Notes: generated from the letters alone by a model not told the origin. A stretch of 64,000 nucleotides of DNA from Candidatus Obscuribacterales bacterium (GCA_020634035.1 JACKCM010000003.1:558001-622000); one strand, 5' to 3'; positions 17,410 through 27,430 are shown, numbered from the stretch's first letter. Made by a program: numbers and translations.

Positions 17410-19086
17410 GTGGGTACAACCTGGCGTCAAAAGATGCTTCCTCTGGCAGCAATAATCATCGTGTATCTTCTCTGCTTTTTCGAAAGCACCAGATCAGCCG
17501 GTTTCTACCTGGATGATTGGATGTTCATCGACACATTCTGGCAGGGACCCGAGGGTTTCATAGAAGCTTACGTGAACCTGATGCAAACAGATCCTCGCTT
17601 TTTGAATCGTCCAGTGGAAGCGCTTCTGTTTCTAGCCTCCTACAAAGCCTTTGGAACAAACCCACTCGGATATCACATATTCAATGATGCCCTGGAGATA
17701 ACAGCTTGCTGGCTGATTTTTCTCTGCTTCAAGCGAACTACCAACTCTCCTCTCATTTCGTTGCTCTGCGCTTTATTGTTCCTATTGCTTCCCACCCATA
17801 ATGCCACGCACTACTGGGTTTCTTGTATCTGTGTGAACTTGAGCCTTTGTCTTTATTTAGGAAGCCTTTTCTGCGATATAGAAGGCGCAATTAGAGGAAG
17901 AACAGATCTTCACTTCGCCTCTGCGATCCTTTTCCTGATCAGTCTGTTGAACTATGAAATTTTTCTACCGCTGGCGGCACTAAATGTGATGGCAGTTTTT
18001 CTGCTTAGAACAAGCAAACAATCTTATAAAGACTCTCTAGTCTATACTCTAAAACCTTTAGCCCTGCTGACCGTATCCACAATACTTTTATTCGTCTATC
18101 TGAAGCTGATAATGCCATTGTTCGGCAAAGCCTGGATGCACAGAATAGCTTTTGAACCTGCCCTATTTTTTAAAAATTTGTCAGCGGGAATATTATTGAA
18201 TTCGCCCACTTCGCTTGCTCCTTTCGTCGCGGAGAAACTCAAACAAGCTTTCGGAGAAGGTCTGGCAACCGTACAATGGCTTAAACTTACAGGCATTGCG
18301 GCAATTGTATCTTCAGCGGCAATCTTATCCAAGATCTTGCCGACTGAAGAAAAGGGTCTCTCCTACACGAAAGATTACAAAGTCGCCGGTGCCTTTTTGA
18401 TAATTGGTAGTCTTACTGTCCTAGGTTCGTACACTATATTCTGTTTCAATCCTGAATATCTTCCGACACTTGACACCCCAGTAAACAGAATAAACATAGC
18501 GGCATCCATCGGACTATCGATGATATTCTGTTCGATACTGCTTTTGCTTTTGGATCTTTTCAATAAATCAAAAAAGTGGCATGCGCTGGGATCCCTGGCG
18601 TTCTCATTGCCGCTCTTAATATCTCTTACAATCACCAATTGGACCCTTGCTAAACCTTACGAGTTATCCTGGCAAGTTCAGTCCTATGTCATGGGTAAGT
18701 TGAGAGAGAACAAAGATAAACTAAAAAACTACAAATTCCTGATTTTCTCCGGATGTTCCCGATATAGCGGCGAGGCCCCCGTCCTGGATGGTATATGGGA
18801 TTTCCGACCGATGGCTAGGATCGTGCTGAATCGACCAGAACTTGATGGCACAGTAGTTTCTTCAAGACTGAAAGTATCTAAGTCTGGCATCAAAGACATG
18901 GTTGGCGACCTGGTATGCACAAGCACTGACTATACTGGAATGATCGGTATTTTCATTCCCAGTTTCATCATGATAGAAATAGCCAGTCCGAATCAATTTG
19001 TCGACCTCATTGAAGAAAGGGGTCTTCAATTCGAATCTAAAGAGCTAACGAAAGAGTGGCGAAAACAATTGAAAGAAGGAAGATGA
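17410..19086 (+). CDS. Family B multi-spanning membrane protein, GT-C-like, copy 1
   Basis: A 558-residue protein with about 11 hydrophobic segments and the motif GFYLDDWMFID in the first external loop, an acidic pair expected of GT-C transferases. It shares GFYLDDW, NRPVEAL, NPLGYHIFN and THNATHYWV with the protein at 22659-24422, so the two are paralogues. The C-terminal soluble tail ends LTKEWRKQLKEG, again matching its paralogue. GTG 17410 is the first ordinary start, but it has no ribosome-binding site. A perfect GGGGAGG at 17376-17382 instead stands 9 bases before an in-frame ATT at 17392. Confidence 0.6.
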   Translation: MGTTWRQKMLPLAAIIIVYLLCFFESTRSAGFYLDDWMFIDTFWQGPEGFIEAYVNLMQTDPRFLNRPVEALLFLASYKAFGTNPLGYHIFNDALEITACWLIFLCFKRTTNSPLISLLCALLFLLLPTHNATHYWVSCICVNLSLCLYLGSLFCDIEGAIRGRTDLHFASAILFLISLLNYEIFLPLAALNVMAVFLLRTSKQSYKDSLVYTLKPLALLTVSTILLFVYLKLIMPLFGKAWMHRIAFEPALFFKNLSAGILLNSPTSLAPFVAEKLKQAFGEGLATVQWLKLTGIAAIVSSAAILSKILPTEEKGLSYTKDYKVAGAFLIIGSLTVLGSYTIFCFNPEYLPTLDTPVNRINIAASIGLSMIFCSILLLLLDLFNKSKKWHALGSLAFSLPLLISLTITNWTLAKPYELSWQVQSYVMGKLRENKDKLKNYKFLIFSGCSRYSGEAPVLDGIWDFRPMARIVLNRPELDGTVVSSRLKVSKSGIKDMVGDLVCTSTDYTGMIGIFIPSFIMIEIASPNQFVDLIEERGLQFESKELTKEWRKQLKEGR

Positions 19087-19301
19087 AGATAAAGACAAAT
19101 TCTGTTCAAGTTATTGGCTCAGCAAAATCAAAAATTTTGAAAAGATTTTATTAGCATTTTTCGACAAAGTATCTTATCCTGATCGACTGTCTAATTAGGA
19201 TTATCGTTGCCATGATCTTCAAACTATCATTTATTGCAGATATATGCATAAGAAAATCGGATAGGTTTAGATATTCATAACCGAACCAGAAACTATTTTA
19301 A

Positions 19302-19871
19302 ATGATGAAAAGGCTAAATCTTGGCTGTGGAATTGATTACAAAGAAGGTTTCGTTAATCTCGATTTTCACTCTCATCTGGATATTGATGTACAACATAAT
19401 CTAAATCAATTCCCCTATCCATTTGATGATAGTGAGTTCGATTTCATTGAAGCTTCTCATATCATCGAACATCTAGACAAACCATTCGAAGTTATGGCTG
19501 AACTGCATAGAATTCTGAAACCAAATGGACTTCTACACATAAAGGTTCCTCACTTCAGCAGAGGATTTACCCATGCTGAACATAATGCCGGTTTTGACGT
19601 CACTTTTCCCTATTATTTCAATCCAAATTTTACCAAGTCCGGATATTACGGAATCAATTTCAGCCTAAAGAAAGTACAGCTAAACTATTTTGCTTTCTTT
19701 CACCTTCTCCCCTATATGGGTGTCGGACGTGCCACGATTAGCATAATGAAATTGATAAATATAGTTATCAATTTTTTCGCGAATTTAAATCCAAAAGCTT
19801 GCTCGAGAATCTGGTGCTTTTGGGTCGGTGGCTTCGAAGAGATAGAGTTTGAATTGGTGGCTACTAAATAA
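19302..19871 (+). CDS. SAM-dependent methyltransferase, small
   Basis: A 189-residue class I methyltransferase with motif I LNLGCGIDYKEGFVNLDF at the very N-terminus, FDFIEASHIIEHL as motif IV and LHRILKPNGLLHIKVPHFS after it, as in Methyltransf_11 proteins. The C-terminus has a hydrophobic stretch. Its stop codon overlaps the next start by one base (TAATG), so the two methyltransferases are translationally coupled. This stretch is distinctly A+T-rich relative to the rest of the window, consistent with acquisition from elsewhere. Confidence 0.8.
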   Translation: MMKRLNLGCGIDYKEGFVNLDFHSHLDIDVQHNLNQFPYPFDDSEFDFIEASHIIEHLDKPFEVMAELHRILKPNGLLHIKVPHFSRGFTHAEHNAGFDVTFPYYFNPNFTKSGYYGINFSLKKVQLNYFAFFHLLPYMGVGRATISIMKLINIVINFFANLNPKACSRIWCFWVGGFEEIEFELVATK

Positions 19872-20689
19872 TGGAAGATTTCAGGACAGCGCAGGCATTT
19901 GCCTCATCCTGGAATAATCTTCCTGACGGATCTGTATACACTTATGAACAGTTTCTTGATTGGATTAAGCCTCTAACAAAAGCTGATATTTCGAAGAAAA
20001 CTGTATTGGAGTTTGGTTGCGGCAATGGAAGCCTGATGTGTCATCTTGTAAGGTGGAATCCCAGATTTGTAAAAGGAGTCGATCTAGGAGATTCGGTCAT
20101 TTCGTGCCGTAAAAACATGGAGCTGACACTTTTTGAAAACTTTGAAATAGATCAAACAGATCTAGTGTGCTTTAGGTCTAACGGTTATGATTTTGTTTAT
20201 TGCATCGGTGTCTTACATCACTTGAAAAATCCATTCAGGGGTTTTGAGTCCGTTATAAAGAACACAAAGCCAGGAGGAAAGTTTCATTGCTGGGTGTACG
20301 CAAAGGAAGGAAATGAACTGGTTAGGCTTTTAGTTGAACCCATTAGAATGATCGCCTCAAAGTTACCTTGGTGGTTTAATAAGTACATCATCGTAATTCC
20401 ACTAGCTTTTGCCTATTTCTTGTATGCAAATTTGATCGTCGGTTTTAAACTGTCGAAATTACCTCTTTATGATTACAGTAAGTGGATTACAGAACGAGAC
20501 TTTGATTTTTTCAGGCATGTTGTTTTTGATCAGTTAGTAACACCGCAGACAACGTACATTGACAAAAAGACCATAGAAAGTTGGTTCGACAGCTTTCCAG
20601 ACATTGACCACGACTCTAAATATTTAATTTTCAGGAATGGCAATTCTTGGAAGTTTGGTGGACAAAAACTTTGCAGTTCAGAACATTAG
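19871..20689 (+). CDS. SAM-dependent methyltransferase
   Basis: A 272-residue class I methyltransferase, with motif I VLEFGCGNGSLMCHL near 42, VDLGDSVISCRKN as motif II, and YDFVYCIGVLHHLKNP as motif IV with the LHHL signature of Methyltransf_11/12 enzymes. A hydrophobic segment near residues 160-180 (IIVIPLAFAYFLYANLIVG) may associate the enzyme with the membrane. It is coupled to the preceding methyltransferase by a TAATG overlap. The A+T-rich composition continues here. Confidence 0.8.
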   Translation: MEDFRTAQAFASSWNNLPDGSVYTYEQFLDWIKPLTKADISKKTVLEFGCGNGSLMCHLVRWNPRFVKGVDLGDSVISCRKNMELTLFENFEIDQTDLVCFRSNGYDFVYCIGVLHHLKNPFRGFESVIKNTKPGGKFHCWVYAKEGNELVRLLVEPIRMIASKLPWWFNKYIIVIPLAFAYFLYANLIVGFKLSKLPLYDYSKWITERDFDFFRHVVFDQLVTPQTTYIDKKTIESWFDSFPDIDHDSKYLIFRNGNSWKFGGQKLCSSEH

Positions 20690-20744
20690 ATTCTGTCACA
20701 ATGAGCTTGCTTATTGGAGCGGTCTCTCATCCCAAAAGGCATCG

Positions 20745-22469
20745 TCAATTTCTTCTAAATAGAAGAATTTCGGATTGATCATAAACAATTTTACGACCGA
20801 CCAAGGCGCAGTTTTGCGCGACGTAATCCTCTATTTGGGTAATTGCATTTCGTGAATCTTGATCTCTTGGCAAATCCTGACGATCACCAATACTTATTTT
20901 CCTATCTTCCATATAGTCCGGCTTCTTTGAATGAAGTAGAAACCACTCGAAGTACTCTAACGAGGCGGGATCAAAACTAACCTGATCACCCTTCAGGGTC
21001 CAGATCCTAGAAGTCGTAGGAACCACAAGGCTTTTCTTAATCCTGGCAATCAGTGTTAGTGTATGCACATTGTATTGAGCATCATTAGGAACTATATAGA
21101 GATATCCAGGAGGCGAATTCGAGTTTCGATCAATAGTATCGACAATCCACTCTTGTGCCCAAACATCACCTGGCGGAGTAGGATTTTCGCACTGATTCAT
21201 GCCGGATGGAGTGCCTCCTTTCGCACAAAAAACCTCTGAAGCAAAGATTGCAATCTTCGAATCTATCGGATACGGAGAGAAGTTGAATAAAATCCAATGC
21301 AGAAGCATCATGGAACTGACAATCACAAATACAGCTCTTAAGATTTTGTTTTTGCTCCTCAACAATCTAGTGAGAAGCCCGGCGGAGATAATTGCCGTCA
21401 GTACAAAAACTGGAACGATGTAACGCTGTTCCGGTAAATTACTGGAAAGAAATAATAAAAACCCGATCCCCAAGAAAGATGCGAACAGAAGAACAAGTCT
21501 TTTCACCACTTGCCTGCGCAGCACTAATGGTAGCGCCAATACAAAGAGAATTGAACCCAGAGCAGACATAGATATTGGCAGACCAACTAAATATCCGGAT
21601 CCATTGCGCACAACATTGGATAAAATTCTGGTGTCTTCAAGGTGCGTAGCATTCCTATCATTGAACCACTGCAACATAGAAAAATTTGGCACCAGCCAGA
21701 TCAAGAGAAAAAGCGCAGCTATAAAGCTTGCTGAAATCAGCTGCAATACGCTATCCCAGCGCTTTTTGATAGCGAAGGTTACAAGAAGGAACAGACAAGG
21801 GAAGAAAAGGAAGAAAGCCGCCACTTGCTTGGAAGAAGCTGCTAATCCTATAGCACAACCCAGACCCAGACACTTTCTCCATCCTGGTTCTTTTGAAAAC
21901 GAAAAAATTGCATACATGGCTAAGGCATAGAATGACAGATAAGCGAAGTCCAGATAAGTGGTATGGCTCAGCCGACATACCAGAGGGTAGCTCTGGAGCA
22001 CACAGACCGATAAGAACGCAGCAGACCGACTCTTGAAGATCTCGAAGGCAATCGAGAAAACAGAAAATGCCAATAAACCAGAAAAGAGCACCGCCGAAAT
22101 CTGTTCGGTCAATAAGCCGGGACCCAACATCATCTTGCCTAAGCCATAGAAGGCATGAACTTGAGGAGGATAGGCGTAGTTAACTTTCAAAAGACTAAGC
22201 CACCAATTGGCATCCATAAGATGTGGATGCCTGAAAAGGTCCATGTATTTGATTGAATCAAGAACATGACTGGCTCCATCCCAAAAAGGCCAGGAATTAT
22301 CCAATAGATACCAGACGGACAAGCTTAGCGGGACAAGCATAGTTATAAGTAGACGAACCCTATCGCCTGCTGTTAAAGAAGCTGCTTCAAATCCAGCCTC
22401 TTCGCTAGCCAAGCTTTCTAAATTGAAATCGGCTTCGTCCTCGGTATTGTGTGAGGTCGCATCCACCAA
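20745..22469 (-). CDS. Family A membrane glycosyltransferase (ArnT/PMT-like), copy 2
   Basis: A 574-residue, multi-spanning protein with WPFWDGASHVLDSIKYMDLF in the first external loop, nearly the same as the equivalent segment of the copy at 30130-31809 (WPYWDGASHVIDAIKYQELL). Other shared blocks are VNYAYPPQVHAFYGLGK, HTTYLDFAYLS, ASSKQVAAFFLF and RIWTLKGDQVSFD in the soluble tail. The likely role is GT-C transfer of a sugar from a polyprenyl carrier at the periplasmic face. Family assignment rests on topology and the loop Asp. Confidence 0.65.
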   Translation of the reverse strand: MVDATSHNTEDEADFNLESLASEEAGFEAASLTAGDRVRLLITMLVPLSLSVWYLLDNSWPFWDGASHVLDSIKYMDLFRHPHLMDANWWLSLLKVNYAYPPQVHAFYGLGKMMLGPGLLTEQISAVLFSGLLAFSVFSIAFEIFKSRSAAFLSVCVLQSYPLVCRLSHTTYLDFAYLSFYALAMYAIFSFSKEPGWRKCLGLGCAIGLAASSKQVAAFFLFFPCLFLLVTFAIKKRWDSVLQLISASFIAALFLLIWLVPNFSMLQWFNDRNATHLEDTRILSNVVRNGSGYLVGLPISMSALGSILFVLALPLVLRRQVVKRLVLLFASFLGIGFLLFLSSNLPEQRYIVPVFVLTAIISAGLLTRLLRSKNKILRAVFVIVSSMMLLHWILFNFSPYPIDSKIAIFASEVFCAKGGTPSGMNQCENPTPPGDVWAQEWIVDTIDRNSNSPPGYLYIVPNDAQYNVHTLTLIARIKKSLVVPTTSRIWTLKGDQVSFDPASLEYFEWFLLHSKKPDYMEDRKISIGDRQDLPRDQDSRNAITQIEDYVAQNCALVGRKIVYDQSEILLFRRN

Positions 22470-22658
22470 TGGTCAATCCCCTGCAAAATGAAGGATCAGA
22501 CAGTACCCGGTCCAAGCTACTACCATTTCCAAAAAATTGGAGCAGAAGCATTCAATACCTTATTATTGAGAAGATGACAGATTTTAATTGAACAAGACCA
22601 CTCTGCTAGATTAAGAAATCAAGCAGAATGATTAAATTAAGCTCAGCCCTGTTCCACT

Positions 22659-24422
22659 TTATTCAAGGGTTTTTCGAATCGACTTGCTTGGGATTACAGA
22701 ATCAGACTGTAATTTTGCAGATTCTTCTATTTGCTTTCTCCAACGCTCAGGGAGAGACTTATCAGCTTCAAACTGCATGCCTCTGGAAGATACCAAATTC
22801 AATAATTGGTGAATATCGTTGACTCGAACAACATTGCCTTCGGGAGAAAAGATGAGAAACAAGCCGTCGATATCATAGGACGCAAGTCGCACACCGGCAG
22901 GAGCATCTAAAATTCTGTCTTTAGCAAACTCGATTCGGTCGGAGAATACACCGCCTTTGATATCAGATCTATCAAGAGTCAATCGAACCACATTCTGGAA
23001 ATCCCAGACTCCATCAAAAACTGGTGCCTCGTTGACATAACGGGGAGCATTAACCAGCAATATAGACTTGGCATCCTTTAGCACCGCATGCTGATTCTTA
23101 ATGCAAGATCTTATGTGCGCCTGCAACTGCCATGATAGTAAGTAGGGCTTAGAGAGCGCCCAATCGGCGAGCATCAGTAATGTGGTAATCGGAACGACAA
23201 GAACAGTAGAAACTATCAAAAAAGACTGCCGACCGGCTCCGATGACACTTCTGAGCCCCAGAGCAATCGAGCAGAAAATAAAAGCTATTCCTATGGTTGC
23301 TCCTGTATTCACCCTGTTCACAAGGCTATGAAAAGTCGGTCCATAAGAATCGTTCAAACCGAATATGACGTAGGATGCCACCACCACCATCGCACCCACG
23401 GCTAAATACCAGACAGGATGGGAAGCTTCCTCGGCAGCAGCATCTTGCTTCCAGAAATAAGTCATAGAGCCAAACAGAGCCAAAGAAACCGCAACCAACA
23501 TTGCCCATGAGTAGCTGCTGATTCCTTCGTTCCATTGTTGACCTGCCTGGTTCAGAAAAAAATCGAATCCCACCCAGGGCAGATTGAGTTCAACTCCCGC
23601 TTTTATCGTAGACCACATCAAGGAGGAATCAAAAGTCACATGATGCATCCATGCGTCGGAGAAAAAAGGAACGACAAGACGAAGATAGAGAAGGTCCAGT
23701 AAGAATGCTGTGCCTAGAGACGCTGCGCAAAGCAAGACTGCCTTGAATGTGGCAGCTCTTTCTCGTCTTTTCAGAAAGGCCACCACAGCTATATTCAATA
23801 AACCAAGCAAAAGAAAGACTTCATAATTGAGCAGTCCCAGCAAAAAGAGCAAGCCGGAAACTGCGTGCAACCAGGGGAGCGATCTCTTCACCGCTTCGAT
23901 ATCACAAAGAAGCGAACCCAGATAGAAAATCATGCTCAAGTTGACTGAACTGCAAACGACCCAGTAATGGGTAGCATTGTGACTTGGATATAGTAGAAAA
24001 AAAACTGCCGCAATAAACGAAATCAACCGGCTTCCAGATACTCTGACAAGACAGAGGAAAAGCAACCAGGCTGAGAGAATCTCCATCACAAGATTGAAAA
24101 CGTGATATCCCAGCGGCTTGACTCCAAACATCTTGAACATGATCTCGAAGTGCAGCGCTTCTATTGGTCGTTTTACCACCCTTGGATCGGCCGAGAAATA
24201 GTGTTTGAATAACTCTAAAAAATCCTGAGGTCCGCTGGACAGCGTATTCAGCATTATCCAATCGTCTAGATAAAAGCCTACGTGCTTTATGCTGGGCAAA
24301 AAGCAGACCATCGCCACCAGGGCAAAACACCCCAGGGCGACCACGTTTTCTATGAAGAACGGTCTTAGCTTATTCAAGTCGACTGCACTTCTCTGGTTCG
24401 CTCCGACAGTGCCTATGATCAC
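22659..24422 (-). CDS. Family B multi-spanning membrane protein, GT-C-like, copy 2
   Basis: A 587-residue paralogue of the protein at 17410-19086, sharing GFYLDDWIMLNTL in the first loop, KRPIEALHFE, KPLGYHVFNLVME and SHNATHYWVVC. About 11 transmembrane segments are followed by a soluble tail ending LPERWRKQIEES. This copy has a longer, start-proximal cytoplasmic segment with an ordinary start, which helps show what the N-terminus of copy 1 should look like. It is divergent from the family C gene at 24628. Confidence 0.6.
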   Translation of the reverse strand: MIIGTVGANQRSAVDLNKLRPFFIENVVALGCFALVAMVCFLPSIKHVGFYLDDWIMLNTLSSGPQDFLELFKHYFSADPRVVKRPIEALHFEIMFKMFGVKPLGYHVFNLVMEILSAWLLFLCLVRVSGSRLISFIAAVFFLLYPSHNATHYWVVCSSVNLSMIFYLGSLLCDIEAVKRSLPWLHAVSGLLFLLGLLNYEVFLLLGLLNIAVVAFLKRRERAATFKAVLLCAASLGTAFLLDLLYLRLVVPFFSDAWMHHVTFDSSLMWSTIKAGVELNLPWVGFDFFLNQAGQQWNEGISSYSWAMLVAVSLALFGSMTYFWKQDAAAEEASHPVWYLAVGAMVVVASYVIFGLNDSYGPTFHSLVNRVNTGATIGIAFIFCSIALGLRSVIGAGRQSFLIVSTVLVVPITTLLMLADWALSKPYLLSWQLQAHIRSCIKNQHAVLKDAKSILLVNAPRYVNEAPVFDGVWDFQNVVRLTLDRSDIKGGVFSDRIEFAKDRILDAPAGVRLASYDIDGLFLIFSPEGNVVRVNDIHQLLNLVSSRGMQFEADKSLPERWRKQIEESAKLQSDSVIPSKSIRKTLE

Positions 24423-24568
24423 TTCTCCAATACAGCTGCGAACAAAAACCGATACATCTATAAGAAATTTTCTAGAACCACTTCTACATTTATCTTAGAG
24501 AGTCGATTCTATCCAGGATTGCCATCTCCGCAAGGCATTATGAAAGATTACTTCATTAGAGGAGTTCA

Positions 24569-24640
24569 ATGTCGGTTCTTTCCCAGGCTGGAGAGAATGG
24601 AGAATCTTCTCGACCCAGGTTTTACCCTTGCCTTCCCTGA
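24569..24640 (+). CDS. Possible 23-codon leader peptide, or the displaced start of the next gene
   Basis: ATG 24569 follows GGAG at good spacing and opens a 23-codon frame (MSVLSQAGENGESSRPRFYP and three more residues) that ends at TGA 24638-24640, overlapping the start of the family C gene in another frame. The next gene itself has only weak starts. Either this is a coupled leader peptide or a one-base slip separates it from the main ORF. Confidence 0.35.
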   Translation: MSVLSQAGENGESSRPRFYPCLP

Positions 24641-27330
24641 AAGCTCCTCCGGCAATGTTTCGACTAGCTTCGGCAACATTTTTGATTGCCCTGGGTCTGA
24701 GGCTCTGGTTCGCTTTTGGAGACGAGCATCAAGTCCTTTTCAATGCTTGCGACGCCTCCGAGTATGTTGAAAAAGCTGCTGAGATTCAAGATTTCCTGAA
24801 CAAACCTCTCTCTTTCTGGCTGGATACGTTAGCCTACCTGACCGGCCAGCTATCCCCCGAAAAAGTCGCGGTCCTTCAACAGAGCTATCGAAACCTGGAA
24901 GAGCTCTGCATCAGGTCTGGACCGTTGTATCCTCTTTTTATCTATTTTTCTTGCGTTTGCGGTGGTGACAATGTAAGTCAGACCGATCTGTTCATGCCTG
25001 TGCTTATGCAGTGCTTGACCTCCGCCCTTGTACCCGCTCTGCTTGTCTATATAGGCGCCAGGCTCTGGGACCTTAAAACCGGTGCTACTGCAGGTTTTTT
25101 AGCAGCTCTCTATCCTGGCTTCATCGTCAACTCAGCCAGGCTTCTCACAGAACCATTTGCCTGTTTCTGGTTGATAGCAGCCCTTTCACTAACTATCCGA
25201 AGCGACACTCAAAAACGACTGCGCCCACTTTCAGCTATCGCCACCGGGATCTGCCTGGGTTTGATGCAACTCTCTCGTTCAGCGCTCTCGCTTGTATCGA
25301 TCATATTCGCCGGGTTTGCCTCGATTTTACCCGCCGTAGAGAAGAGAGCCGGAAGACTTGCTTATCTTGCGCTGCTAGTGGTTGGCATCGCTGTTCCTCT
25401 GGTGTTTTTCGCCGGGCTGCAATACTTAGCCACCGGCAAACCGGATCTGATGGTGGACAGGCTATCTCGATACAATCTGTTCGTGGGAATGAACTGGGAT
25501 AGCGCAGGTTGGCTGGTGTTTCCCTATCCAAATTTTTCATCGATGGTAGAGAGCAACCATCTAGAAATACTCAAAGTCAAGTTCGAAAGCGGTCCCTGGC
25601 AGTTTTTCTCTCTATTGCTGGACAAGGCGCCCAGGTTGTTCTCTTTTCCCTGGAACGATTTCAAAACGCCGATCGGTATTTTTTCATTCGAATCCCAAGT
25701 TATCTATCATCAATGCTGCCTTTTCTTTGCACTGATCGGGATAGGAATAGGACTGGGAAAAGAACTCTCTTTCGGTTTTCTCAAAAGTGGAAGAGTATTG
25801 ATGTTGCTCACAATTATAATGGCGCACTTTTCTTACATGGCATTTATTACTCTGCCCAGATACGCCCTTACAGCCATCCCGATAATTCTGCTTTTTTCAG
25901 CTGTAGGGCTGATATGGCTCTATGAGCTAGCGAAAAACAGAACAACCCAAAAGGAATTTCTACTCTTATGCGGATCTGCGTTAGCTATATTTGTTTTAAC
26001 CAGAGTCGGTATTTTAGATATCATCGCAGGAACGCTACCGTTCATCACACCTTTTGCTATTCTCGTATTAATTACAATTGCCAAATTTCTGGCTGGTGCA
26101 GGAGTACTGCTGGCACTATCCATGGCACTACGACAAAGTCAGGAGAAAAGCAGATGGCATCACATAGCTATTTTCGCAGTCGGCATCTTAAGCATTCCTT
26201 TAATGGCCCTTCCCTTGAACGCTTATGGCAACCCATATGAGTGGCGCAAAAAAAACACAACCATAGCCGAGACAATCAAACTCCCCTCAGGTCTTGTCAT
26301 TCCCGAGTCTGGTCGACTCTACCTCATGATAGACGGCAGATCAATCGATCCGGCATCTGCCAAGCTTCAAATCAACAGTGTCTCTCTAACAGAGCCGCCA
26401 CTACCGTTGATGCCTTTTATTCAGTATACCTATCCCCAAGAAGTTACAAGCGAAGGTACAGTCAAATACGATCTTGAAAGTATCATCGCATCGATAATGC
26501 GCGCTGTCGGCGGTACCAATGCCGACCTTAGACAGTGGTTCCTATACGCGGTCCCAGACGAAATAGCCAGAGCTCAGAAGCCTCTCGAAGCAAAAATCGA
26601 ATGTAAAAAAGATGGAGAAGCGGAGATTTTCGGGTCATACACGACGAAGAAAGATCAGGCGATAGTACCCGATTTTTTCAGATACTCGTTCGAGAAAGCT
26701 TTCTATGGCATAGAAAATCCCAAAGGCTTATCCGATACCAGATACACAACCAAAATTGCCCTGGTTCCAACCCAAGACGATTCGAAAGAGAAAAATTCAA
26801 TCAGCAATATCAGAGCCTTCTATGTAGAATCCGGCTCTGCAGCCCCTGAAGAAATATCAAAAACCGCTGAAACAATAAGCGATTCAAAAATAGATGAAGG
26901 TATACACATGATCGCATCAGATCTGCAGCAAGAACTCGATCAATCTAAACCTGCCTCAGCCACTATCAGCGTCGACCTGGAATCAGATAGCGACGGTGTT
27001 TTGCCGGTAGGCATAGAAGTTGCGTTCGTCGGTACGGATAGAAAAGGGAAAGAGTTAAAATACATCTCACCATGGGTCCCTTCCCGATTCTCGATTAAAA
27101 AAGGAGCAAATCAGTTACGCTTCGCTGTCCCATTTATGCCCGCTCATATAGGGGATAGACTGAACCGGGTCTCCGCTTCAATAAAGCCAGGCGGGCCATC
27201 CGCAGACAATTTGTTTCTCGGAATCCGTAACAACCGGTTAAGCTCCCGACAGATTCGCTGGAGAAGCCTGAAAGTAACATTGCGAACAATCGATCTGCCG
27301 CTGCCCTGTACATCAGGACAAATTTATTGA
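24628..27330 (+). CDS. Family C membrane glycosyltransferase with large soluble C-terminal domain, copy 2
   Basis: The 900-residue paralogue of the protein at 14408-17224. It has about 12 hydrophobic segments to residue ~535 and an acidic first-loop segment (NACDASEYVEKAAEI). A soluble domain of about 365 residues follows, with beta-strand-like alternation (LYLMIDGRSID, ATISVDLESDSDG). The sequence LYPGFIVNSARLLTEPFACF parallels LYPPAILNTDRFLTEGLAHM of copy 1. The start is uncertain: TTG 24628 and ATG 24655 both lack a ribosome-binding site, while a good one precedes ATG 24569 in a different frame. Confidence 0.6.
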   Translation: MPSLKAPPAMFRLASATFLIALGLRLWFAFGDEHQVLFNACDASEYVEKAAEIQDFLNKPLSFWLDTLAYLTGQLSPEKVAVLQQSYRNLEELCIRSGPLYPLFIYFSCVCGGDNVSQTDLFMPVLMQCLTSALVPALLVYIGARLWDLKTGATAGFLAALYPGFIVNSARLLTEPFACFWLIAALSLTIRSDTQKRLRPLSAIATGICLGLMQLSRSALSLVSIIFAGFASILPAVEKRAGRLAYLALLVVGIAVPLVFFAGLQYLATGKPDLMVDRLSRYNLFVGMNWDSAGWLVFPYPNFSSMVESNHLEILKVKFESGPWQFFSLLLDKAPRLFSFPWNDFKTPIGIFSFESQVIYHQCCLFFALIGIGIGLGKELSFGFLKSGRVLMLLTIIMAHFSYMAFITLPRYALTAIPIILLFSAVGLIWLYELAKNRTTQKEFLLLCGSALAIFVLTRVGILDIIAGTLPFITPFAILVLITIAKFLAGAGVLLALSMALRQSQEKSRWHHIAIFAVGILSIPLMALPLNAYGNPYEWRKKNTTIAETIKLPSGLVIPESGRLYLMIDGRSIDPASAKLQINSVSLTEPPLPLMPFIQYTYPQEVTSEGTVKYDLESIIASIMRAVGGTNADLRQWFLYAVPDEIARAQKPLEAKIECKKDGEAEIFGSYTTKKDQAIVPDFFRYSFEKAFYGIENPKGLSDTRYTTKIALVPTQDDSKEKNSISNIRAFYVESGSAAPEEISKTAETISDSKIDEGIHMIASDLQQELDQSKPASATISVDLESDSDGVLPVGIEVAFVGTDRKGKELKYISPWVPSRFSIKKGANQLRFAVPFMPAHIGDRLNRVSASIKPGGPSADNLFLGIRNNRLSSRQIRWRSLKVTLRTIDLPLPCTSGQIY

Positions 27331-27391
27331 GTCCGCTGAGTCCGCAAAAAATGACCCATGAATTAATTCACAGGTTGTCTTGACAATCGCC

Positions 27392-27400
27392 TGCTAGAAT
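27392..27400 (+). promoter_or_regulatory. Extended -10 promoter motif for the MBOAT gene
   Basis: TGCTAGAAT, identical to the motif before gcvH, gltX and the acyl-CoA dehydrogenase gene. It lies 30 bases before ATG 27431. A TTGTC-TT-GACAA inverted repeat at about 27374-27386 lies immediately upstream and could be an operator. Confidence 0.45.
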
Positions 27401-27430
27401 TTCTCTTTCGCATATATCTGATTGAGAAAA

